Positions 1-4,447 of a DNA stretch of 5,190 nt are shown piece by piece; the first letter of the stretch is position 1, and every line of letters begins with the position of its first letter. Source of the stretch: Empedobacter brevis_A (GTDB lineage: Bacteria; Bacteroidota; Bacteroidia; Flavobacteriales; Weeksellaceae); NCBI RefSeq assembly GCF_965118635.1, contig NZ_CBCPHV010000024.1, positions 1 to 5,190 on the forward strand, read 5' to 3'. The position numbers were made by a program, and so were the translations under genes. The notes beneath the pieces are model-generated. The model saw nothing but the letters and a program-made list of their open reading frames with translations. It did not search any database and was not told where the DNA came from.

Positions 1-15
1 AAAACACCCCTTTTT

Positions 16-59
16 CCGAAGAGTTGTCGAAGGACACTCGAACAACACTCGAAGAAACC
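16..59. repeat. Four tandem 11-bp units starting with yCGAA
   Basis: The tetramer CGAA occurs at 17, 28, 39 and 50, exactly 11 bp apart. The units are CCGAAGAGTTG, TCGAAGGACAC, TCGAACAACAC and TCGAAGAAACC. Units 2 and 3 share the longer word ACACTCGAA (34-42 and 45-53). A small inverted repeat (GTTGTCGA at 23-30 with TCGA-A-CAAC at 38-46) lies inside. The spacing is close to one helical turn, so the units would face the same side of the DNA. This could be a protein-binding array or a fragment of a flavobacterial interspersed repeat; the sequence alone does not decide which. Confidence 0.6.
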
Positions 60-149
60 TTATTTCTAATTTTATCATTTTTGCATCAAACCCACTTAAA
101 TAAAGGAAAGGTTACATTTTATGTCTTTTTTCTATTTTCTGCCATATTT

Positions 150-199
150 GTCAAAAATGGTCTTTTATGGTCAAAAATTGTCTTTAATGGTCATCTTAC
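150..199. repeat. 10-bp phased GTC(A/T-rich) repeats upstream of the DUF6266 gene
   Basis: Five consecutive 10-bp units each start with GTC: GTCAAAAATG, GTCTTTTATG, GTCAAAAATT, GTCTTTAATG and GTCATCTTAC. Read as 20-bp units, 150-169 and 170-189 match at 18 of 20 positions. The array lies about 70-120 bp upstream of the ATG at 268. It is a plausible operator or curved-DNA element, but no regulator is identified. The stretch from 200 to 267 shows nothing else definite. Confidence 0.55.
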
Positions 200-267
200 G
201 CCATCAATCTAAAAACCAACACATTAAACCACTAACTTGCAACTGCATAACTAAAAAATTTGATATT

Positions 268-909
268 ATGGCAGAAATTAAAAAGGGAATCCTTGGTGGA
301 TTCTCAGGAAAAGTAGGAACAGTGATTGGTGTCAACTGGCGTGGAAAGGATATTATCCGAAGTCTACCAAAAACATCAAAAAAAGCCCCCACAGAGGAGC
401 AATTAATCCAACGGTTAAAGTTTAGGAAAACCATCGATTTTTTACAACCTTTACGCTCTATCCAAAACATGTATTTTGGAAGTAAAGCAGGTAAACAATC
501 TCGTTTTAATAACGCAACTTCCTATACCCTAACCAATGCGGTTGAAATGGTACAAAACTTACCTGTTATTATCGTAGCACGTGTTCTCATCACCAAAGGC
601 GAATTGGTCGATTTTCAACTTCCCGAGATAGATGCTACTACAGCTGGAACATTTAGTTTTAGTTGGGAAGATAACTCAGGACAAGGAAATGCGAAGGAAA
701 CAGATTTGGTGAATGTAGTTTGTTATTCTGAGGATCTGAATAGCTTCTATATCTCTGAAGAGATTGCGACTCGTGATGCGCTTACAGCAAGTATTCAGTT
801 ACCTAGCTCCTATCAAAACAAAGAAATTGATGTTTGGATCTACCTCAACACAGAGAAAAGAACGCAAGCTAGTACTAGTATTTACCTAGGAAAACACAAA
901 ATGTTGTAA
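268..909 (+). CDS. DUF6266 family protein (unknown function)
   Basis: This 213-aa protein starts with MAEIKKGILGGFSGKVG, followed by VIGVNWRGKDIIRSLPK (about residues 18-34). That Gly-rich N-terminal signature belongs to the DUF6266 family, which is frequent in Bacteroidota and has no established function. A charged, helix-prone stretch follows (about 40-75, with QRLKFRKTIDFLQPL). The C-terminal half (about 100-213) alternates hydrophobic and polar residues with several Trp and Tyr, as in a beta-rich domain. There is no signal peptide, membrane segment or lipobox, so it is probably cytoplasmic. The frame is open 49 codons further upstream to an ATG at 121, but that stretch covers the 10-bp repeats and the family normally begins at the MA-I-KG motif, so 268 is preferred. 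No Shine-Dalgarno sequence is visible, as usual for this phylum. It is monocistronic, with its own terminator, and at roughly 40% GC it is richer than the genes to the right. Confidence 0.88.
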   Translation: MAEIKKGILGGFSGKVGTVIGVNWRGKDIIRSLPKTSKKAPTEEQLIQRLKFRKTIDFLQPLRSIQNMYFGSKAGKQSRFNNATSYTLTNAVEMVQNLPVIIVARVLITKGELVDFQLPEIDATTAGTFSFSWEDNSGQGNAKETDLVNVVCYSEDLNSFYISEEIATRDALTASIQLPSSYQNKEIDVWIYLNTEKRTQASTSIYLGKHKML

Positions 910-952
910 CAAAAGTATGATTTGTACGAGAATCAATTATTTGTTTTTTATG

Positions 953-999
953 ACCGAGAATAAAGTTTTAGAAATAGACGTTTATTCTCGGTTTTTTTT
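953..999 (+). terminator. Intrinsic terminator of the DUF6266 gene
   Basis: A perfect 12-bp stem is formed by ACCGAGAATAAA (953-964) and TTTATTCTCGGT (981-992). The loop is 16 nt and a run of eight T follows (992-999). It begins 44 bp after the stop codon at 909. Confidence 0.88.
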
Positions 1000-1007
1000 G
1001 GTTTAAA

Positions 1008-1320
1008 GATGCGGGGTGCGAAGTGCGGTATGAGTGGTGAGTGGTTAGTTTTGAGTTTTGAGTTTTGAGTAGTATGTACAAATTAGGTGTAAGATGCGAA
1101 ATGTGAGATGCGAAGTGCGGAATGAGAGGTGCGAGACGCGAAAATGTATTAAGTATTATGTCTTATGTAGTATGTATAAATTCGAAGTGCGAAGTGAGAG
1201 GTGCGAGATGAGTGGTGAGTGGTTAGTTTTGAGTTTTGAGTATTAAGTAGTATGTACAGATTAGATGAGAGATGAGAGATGAGAGATGCGAAATTCGAAA
1301 TTCGAGGTGCGGGATGAGAG
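1008..1320. repeat. Degenerate tandem heptamer array (~45 units)
   Basis: Cut into 7-mers from 1008, the sequence reads gatgcgg, ggtgcga, agtgcgg, tatgagt, ggtgagt, ggttagt, then tttgagt three times. It continues to three copies of gagagat (1267-1287) and ends near 1320. Unit consensus is roughly RRTGMGW. The phase slips by 1-3 bp at AT-rich units (acaaatt, ataaatt, acagatt). There is also a higher-order repeat: a ~58-bp block at 1029 recurs at 1207, 178 bp later, with a few changes. The top strand is strongly G over C (about 21 G to 2 C in 1021-1080). It has no coding potential. Function is unknown; slipped-strand expansion is the likely origin. Confidence 0.85.
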
Positions 1321-1335
1321 AATTTAAATGATAAC

Positions 1336-1357
1336 GAATTTGAATATTAAAAAAGAA
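1336..1357 (+). repeat. Orphan tail of the duplicated element
   Basis: This 22-bp segment matches the 3' end of repeat copy B (2405-2426) at 21 of 22 positions. Its first 13 bases are identical to the tail of copy A (1928-1940). The rest of the element is absent; the heptamer array lies immediately to the left. It looks like the remnant of a third copy. Confidence 0.6.
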
Positions 1358-1361
1358 TAAA

Positions 1362-1389
1362 AACGTAAAACGTTAAGCGTAGAACGTAA
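1362..1389. repeat. Second small heptamer array (AACGTAA type)
   Basis: Four tandem 7-mers, AACGTAA, AACGTTA, AGCGTAG and AACGTAA, have the same 7-bp period as the large array but a different unit sequence. Confidence 0.65.
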
Positions 1390-1438
1390 AACTAAATAAA
1401 TGTGGTTAGAAAATGATATTAAGATTGTTAATCGTTGA

Positions 1439-1490
1439 TTGAGCGGAGTCGAAATCATAATTAGATAATGAGATTCTTCGATAAACTCAG
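1439..1490. repeat. Flavobacterial interspersed palindromic repeat
   Basis: The left arm TTGAGCGGAGTCGAA (1439-1453) is an imperfect inverted match to TTCGATAAACTCAG (1477-1490), with the outer TGAG/CTCA and inner CGAA/TTCG paired. From general knowledge, motifs of this TTGAGCGNAGTCGAA...TTCGA...CTCAGAATGACA form are very common between genes in Flavobacterium relatives. Copy number cannot be assessed from one window. Confidence 0.6.
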
Positions 1491-1569
1491 AATGACAACG
1501 AAATGAAATTCTAAATTGAATTTACGATAACAAGAAGAAAATTAGTAGTTGATTATTTTATTACGTTCA

Positions 1570-1589
1570 TTTTTGTCTTGACACAAAAA
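1570..1589. other. TTTTTGT/ACAAAAA hairpin
   Basis: TTTTTGT (1570-1576) pairs with ACAAAAA (1583-1589) around a 6-nt loop. No gene lies just upstream on either strand. It resembles the poly-T/poly-A hairpins found at the edges of flavobacterial intergenic repeats. Confidence 0.5.
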
Positions 1590-1608
1590 CATTTGAAATT
1601 AAGAGGAG

Positions 1609-1625
1609 AAGCTCCAGTGGAGCTT
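1609..1625. other. AAGCTCC/GGAGCTT hairpin
   Basis: A perfect 7-bp stem (1609-1615 with 1619-1625) has a 3-nt AGT loop. No T-run follows, so it is not a terminator. No role can be assigned. Confidence 0.5.
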
Positions 1626-1650
1626 AGGTAATACTTATTTCTTACTTTCA

Positions 1651-1672
1651 TTTTTTTGAGCATCCAAAAAAA
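1651..1672. other. T7G/CA7 hairpin at the left edge of repeat copy A
   Basis: TTTTTTTG (1651-1658) pairs with CAAAAAAA (1665-1672) around AGCATC. The stem continues imperfectly with TTTC at 1646-1649 and GAAA at 1674-1677. It overlaps the start of repeat copy A, whose poly-A is the right arm. Confidence 0.5.
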
Positions 1673-1940
1673 GGAAACAAAAAAAGATGCCGACAGTAGA
1701 CTCTCAATGATTCAACTAACTAAATCATTTCCATAAAGTTGGCAACTCGTTGCACTCAAACACTCCAACTTTTTTACTCCAATAATTTAGAGTTGAACTG
1801 CATCTCGATTCTAAATCGTCGGAGTTTAAATTCTTTTTAATTAACAACACGCCAATGTAAAGTATTAAATATCAACAAATAAACATTCTTAAATAGGGCC
1901 GGTTTTTAGAATCTGTTGTTAAAAAGTGAATTTGAATATT
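1661..1940 (+). repeat. Duplicated intergenic element, copy A (interrupted)
   Basis: 1661-1840 aligns without gaps to 2220-2399 at an offset of 559 bp, with about 14-15 mismatches by eye (~92% identity). The alignment resumes after an 82-bp insertion at 1923-1940 with 2400-2417. The inside is itself weakly palindromic: AAATCATTTCCATAAAGTTG near 1722-1741 is an imperfect inverted match to the CAACTT...AATAATTT stretch near 1767-1790, and GCCGAC at the left faces GTCGG at the right. No transposase is encoded. It is best read as a non-autonomous interspersed repeat whose unit size in copy B is about 208 bp. Confidence 0.78.
1841..1922. mobile_element. 82-bp MITE-like insertion with TTAACAACA/TGTTGTTAA ends
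   Basis: TTAACAACA (1841-1849) is a perfect 9-bp inverted repeat of TGTTGTTAA (1914-1922). Removing exactly 1841-1922 restores a gapless alignment of copy A with copy B, since the offset changes from 559 to 477. A TTAA at 1837-1840 directly abuts the element, and its outer bases are also TTAA, so a TTAA target duplication is possible. The inside (with AGGGCCGG near 1896) has no ORF. It could instead be a deletion in copy B, but the inverted ends favour insertion. Confidence 0.55.
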
Positions 1941-2030
1941 GTAAAAGGATTGGAAAAATGGCATTAAAAATCTCACGTTAAGAAAATGTTTGAATGCAGC
2001 GTTAAAAAGATTTTAGCCCGAAGGGTTTGT

Positions 2031-2058
2031 AAAATGTTTAGTGAAATGAGAACATTTT
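2031..2058. other. AAAATGTT/AACATTTT hairpin
   Basis: AAAATGTT (2031-2038) pairs with AACATTTT (2051-2058) around a 12-nt loop. There is no adjacent gene and no assigned role. Confidence 0.4.
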
Positions 2059-2090
2059 TAGTAGAGAGGTTTACAGCCAAGAGTTTTTTG

Positions 2091-2118
2091 ATTACTTTTT
2101 TGCTCTCAAAAAAGTGAT
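2091..2118. other. Strong 12-bp hairpin ATTACTTTTTTG/CAAAAAAGTGAT
   Basis: The arms 2091-2102 and 2107-2118 pair over 12 bp with one G-T pair and a CTCT loop. This form (TTACTTTTTTG, short loop, CAAAAAAGTAA) is a familiar flavobacterial intergenic hairpin. No gene ends beside it, so it is more likely part of a repeat than a working terminator. Confidence 0.55.
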
Positions 2119-2161
2119 AGAAAGATTATTCTCGTTTTTCAAAACTATATTTCATTCACTT

Positions 2162-2192
2162 TTATTCATAGTCTTTATTATTTTATGAATAA
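2162..2192. other. TTATTCATA/TATGAATAA hairpin
   Basis: A perfect 9-bp stem (2162-2170 with 2184-2192) has a 13-nt loop. It is AT-only except for one C-G pair and therefore weak. No role is assigned. Confidence 0.4.
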
Positions 2193-2219
2193 TGAATTCA
2201 TATGCCCTTCGGGGAAACT

Positions 2220-2428
2220 CATCTAAAAAAACGAAACAAAAAAAGATGCCGACAGTAGACTCTCAATGATTCAAATAACTAAATTATTTCCATAAAGTTG
2301 TCAACTCGTTTCACTCAAACACTCCAACTTATCTATTCCAATAATTTAGAGCTGAATTGCATCTCGATTCTAAATCGTCGGATTTTAAATTCATTATTAA
2401 AAGTGAATCTGAATATTAAAAAAGAAAT
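2220..2428 (+). repeat. Duplicated intergenic element, copy B (uninterrupted)
   Basis: This is the partner of copy A in the same orientation. Shared blocks include AAAGATGCCGACAGTAGACT (2242-2261), CACTCAAACACTCCAACTT near 2312-2330, and CATCTCGATTCTAAATCGTC (2360-2379). It ends with GAATCTGAATATTAAAAAAG, matching the orphan tail at 1336. The TTG-started 70-codon frame across its right half is also open for about 34 codons in copy A, but lacks an ATG in both. I treat it as a by-product of the repeat. Confidence 0.8.
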
Positions 2429-2588
2429 ATACAATCCTCCCTTCTATTCCATTTCTTCTTATGATTTCTTTTATTTAATAATAACTTGGATTTCGCTGGT
2501 ATTTAAATAATTAAACAACAAGCAAAACACTTCCTTTTTTACACAAAATGAGAAGGATAGCAACGAGTTAAAACTTCTTTTAGTTGAA

Positions 2589-2777
2589 TTGATTTCGAAT
2601 ATACAACCCACGGTCAAAGATCACGGATTCTATGACAGTACAAATCTAAAAAGGCTGCTTAACGTTAGTGACAAAACGTTGTATCGCATGAGCAGAAACA
2701 AGACGATTCCTTGTTTTAAGCTCGGTAAAAAGTACTTTTACCCAAAACATTTCTTTAACAAAAAAGCTCTTGGATAA
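2589..2777 (+). CDS. Small helix-turn-helix DNA-binding protein (MerR/excisionase-like, HTH_17 type)
   Basis: The frame encodes 62 aa from a TTG. Residues about 14-56 form a winged-helix HTH typical of excisionase/MerR-like small proteins: FYDSTNLKRLLNVSDKTLYR (helix-turn-helix), then NKTIPCFKLGKKYFYPKHFF (wing). It should bind DNA as a regulator or recombination directionality factor. The start is doubtful. The frame stays open upstream to 2511 and reads TSFFTQNEKDSNELKLLLVE directly before the TTG. That is an amphipathic helix like the N-terminal arm many flavobacterial relatives carry. No ATG, GTG or TTG lies in that extension, so the gene either starts at 2589 without the arm, uses an unusual codon, or has lost its start and is decaying. 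It converges on the minus-strand operon and ends in its own terminator. No integrase gene is visible nearby. Confidence 0.68.
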   Translation: MISNIQPTVKDHGFYDSTNLKRLLNVSDKTLYRMSRNKTIPCFKLGKKYFYPKHFFNKKALG

Positions 2778-2788
2778 GAGCTTTTTTT
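2761..2788. terminator. Intrinsic terminator overlapping the HTH stop codon
   Basis: AAAAAGCTCTT (2761-2771) pairs perfectly with AAGAGCTTTTT (2776-2786) around a GGAT loop, and the T-run reaches 2788. The left arm is the last coding codons, and the TAA (2775-2777) lies at the loop. Its A-run/T-run symmetry lets it act in both directions, so it may also stop transcripts leaving the minus-strand operon. Confidence 0.82.
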
Positions 2789-2862
2789 AGTGGAGTCTAT
2801 ATTTATTTCATTTTAAATATTTACAATAATACCTTTTTAAAATTAATTGTTTTGTATAATTA

Positions 2863-2913
2863 TTTTATTTAATGTTTTGTGAAGTATATTTAATTATATT
2901 TCATTAAATAAAA
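2863..2913 (-). other. 12-bp inverted repeat spanning the polymerase stop codon
   Basis: TTTTATTTAATG (2863-2874) is a perfect inverted match to CATTAAATAAAA (2902-2913), around a 27-nt AT-rich loop. In mRNA sense the first arm contains the gene's tandem stops TAA TGA. It is almost all A-T and is not followed by a clean U-run, so it would be a weak terminator or a 3'-end stabilising hairpin. The stretch 2789-2862 shows nothing else. Confidence 0.4.
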
Positions 2914-4445
2914 TTCTTTTCGGAAACTTTAGGATTTAATTTGGGACAATACTTCTTCAATGTTAATTTAAATACTTCTTGTAATATATTTGAATATGAA
3001 ACATATTTTTCTGCAGGAACTTGATAAAGAACAGCATCATGCATTGGTAATAAAAAATCTATATCTGGATAATTTTCATATACATTAATAATTATTTCTT
3101 TTAAAATAATGGAAGATAATCCTTGAATTTTTTGACTAATTAACCAATTTTCAGAATTTATATCTTTTACATTTCGTGTTTTATATCTTAAATTACCATT
3201 TGCTGTAGATATATAATTGTTATTAGCAAACTCAACTTTTATATCATTGGAATAAATAAGTAAAGAAGTAAATTGCCTAAAGAAATCATTATCAGTTTGA
3301 AATTTCATTCCATAACAATAAGAATAGAATATTTCTTTTGCTTGCTCCCTATTTATTGTTTCTTTTCCAATACTTTTAACAATGGAGTCGTATATATCTT
3401 CATTATTGTACATTTTTATAAGTAAATCATCTTTAGCTTCACTTGCTAAAATACCAGCTTCAAATTGGCAAAAATCCAGGTATAATAATTTTTTACCTGT
3501 TTCTGGTTGGATAATATCTCTGAATTTTCTACTTAATTGCTGTAAAGATGGATTATAAACTAATATTCTACCAGTAATAGTTCCAAAATAGTCATAATTT
3601 GGATAAATAATTTCAGATTCTAGATTACCTATTCTTGATAATATGGTTTTGTTTTTTGATAATCTTCTTTCTAATAGAAGGGTTTCAAATATTTTGTAAT
3701 TATTTTTATTAATCTTTAAGTAAGACCAAAATTCTTTACTATTTAAAGTTACGTTGGATTGAATTTTTGGTTCTAAATTCAATTTTATATTTTCATAATC
3801 ACTATTTGAAAATATTCCATATTTTAATTGAAGTAAATTTCTCTGATTATATAATTCTTTATCGATTTCCTTTATATGATTTTTTACCTTGTCTTTATCA
3901 ATTTGAATACCTCTTTTTGTTGCCTTGAATAAAATAGAATTAAGTTTTCTTTCAATATTAAAGTATCTATTTTTTTCTTTTGATGAATTTAAATTATTTA
4001 ATATGTTTTTATATAGTATTTCTAAACAATCCATTAAAAAAAGAACAGTAGAACTTATGTCAATATAATCTCCAATTCCTAAATAGTAGCATCGAGAATT
4101 CTTTAATTTTGTCAAGAATTCTTTTTCAGAAATGTTTAGTTGTGTAAAATCAATATTTTTCAGTGCATTCCATATGACCCATGGGTATTTATTAGGCAAA
4201 AATTCTTTTTTAGATCTTCCAATAAGCTGTCTATTAGTTTTCTCTAAATCAAAATAATGTATATTATCATCTAAAGGGATATCGACTAAAATATTAGCAA
4301 AATCAAAGGAAATTAATGTATTTACATTTTTAAGAACTAATTTTCCCTTTTGAGTTTCTAAACTTTTTCCTATTTCTTTTATATGGTATATGTTTTCTAT
4401 AGTACCTTTATTATATTTAACTATTTTAATTACAATTACATCCAT
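2904..4445 (-). CDS. Divergent family A (Pol I-like) DNA polymerase, stand-alone, degenerate exonuclease domain
   Basis: This 513-aa protein has the family A polymerase core. TGR (291-293) and NPSLQQL (298-304) match TGR...PNLQN. Motif A is LYLDFCQFEAGILA, with D324 and E329 in place of DYSQIE. Motif B is REQAKEIFYSYCYGM, with R366, K370, Y374 and Y378-G379. Motif C is PMHDAVL, with D470. Both metal-binding aspartates are present, so it is probably active, extending DNA from a primer. It lacks a 5'-nuclease domain. Residues about 40-140 faintly follow a DnaQ-like 3'-5' exonuclease (LISFDFANIL, then YFDLEKTNRQLIG), but the first DxE motif is missing, so proofreading is unlikely. It is too short and divergent to be the housekeeping polA (normally ~900 aa). 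Its ATG lies 2 bp after the upstream stop codon, implying translational coupling. GC is about 25%. An accessory, possibly antiphage, role is inferred from context only. Confidence 0.85.
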   Translation of the reverse strand: MDVIVIKIVKYNKGTIENIYHIKEIGKSLETQKGKLVLKNVNTLISFDFANILVDIPLDDNIHYFDLEKTNRQLIGRSKKEFLPNKYPWVIWNALKNIDFTQLNISEKEFLTKLKNSRCYYLGIGDYIDISSTVLFLMDCLEILYKNILNNLNSSKEKNRYFNIERKLNSILFKATKRGIQIDKDKVKNHIKEIDKELYNQRNLLQLKYGIFSNSDYENIKLNLEPKIQSNVTLNSKEFWSYLKINKNNYKIFETLLLERRLSKNKTILSRIGNLESEIIYPNYDYFGTITGRILVYNPSLQQLSRKFRDIIQPETGKKLLYLDFCQFEAGILASEAKDDLLIKMYNNEDIYDSIVKSIGKETINREQAKEIFYSYCYGMKFQTDNDFFRQFTSLLIYSNDIKVEFANNNYISTANGNLRYKTRNVKDINSENWLISQKIQGLSSIILKEIIINVYENYPDIDFLLPMHDAVLYQVPAEKYVSYSNILQEVFKLTLKKYCPKLNPKVSEKNFI

Positions 4446-4447
4446 AT

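Larger units (their letters stand above)
2017..2213. repeat. Inverted CCCGAAGGG / CCCTTCGGG pair
   Basis: CCCGAAGGG (2017-2025) and its reverse complement CCCTTCGGG (2205-2213) are the only GC-rich words in this stretch. Each can also fold on itself as a 3-bp stem. They bracket 179 bp containing the hairpins listed below. They may mark the ends of an inserted segment, but evidence is thin. Confidence 0.35.
910..2588. other. Repeat-rich gene desert
   Basis: I find no convincing gene in this ~1.68-kb stretch on either strand. It contains the terminator, two heptamer arrays, an interspersed palindrome, numerous hairpins and two diverged copies of a ~200-bp element, annotated separately. The stretches 1390-1436, 1491-1569 and 1941-2016 are AT-rich and show nothing I can name. 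The 70-codon frame at 2298-2510 lies on a repeat copy and starts at a TTG, so I treat it as spurious. Such mixtures accumulate at tolerated insertion sites. Confidence 0.75.

Noticed and set aside
24..212. 62-codon frame on the + strand upstream of the DUF6266 gene
   Set aside because: It crosses both phased repeat arrays, has no recognisable domain and no start signals.
237..262. Possible Bacteroidota promoter (TTG at 237, AAAATTTG at 255-262) before the DUF6266 gene
   Set aside because: The spacer is only about 15 bp instead of about 19-21, the -7 box has a mismatch in its TA, and the start site would fall on the ATG itself.
121..267. 49-codon N-terminal extension of the DUF6266 gene from the ATG at 121
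   Set aside because: It is translated from the 10-bp repeats, and the family's N-terminal signature begins at the ATG at 268.
204..470. 88-codon minus-strand frame
   Set aside because: It is antisense to the well-supported DUF6266 gene and shows no domain.
1008..1320. Heptamer array considered as a CRISPR array
   Set aside because: The units are 7 bp, contiguous and degenerate, with no conserved repeat and spacer alternation and no cas genes nearby.
2091..2118. Strong hairpin considered as a gene terminator
   Set aside because: No gene ends nearby on either strand and the T-run is in the 5' arm on the plus strand; it fits better as part of an interspersed repeat.
2298..2510. 70-codon frame on the + strand starting at TTG
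   Set aside because: It lies on repeat copy B, has no ATG or ribosome-binding site, and the matching frame in copy A is cut short. The encoded sequence is the kind of spurious hypothetical protein that repeats produce.
2904..4445. Polymerase considered as the housekeeping polA
   Set aside because: At 513 aa with no 5'-nuclease domain and a degenerate exonuclease region, and highly diverged motifs, it does not match the ~900-aa replicative-repair enzyme.
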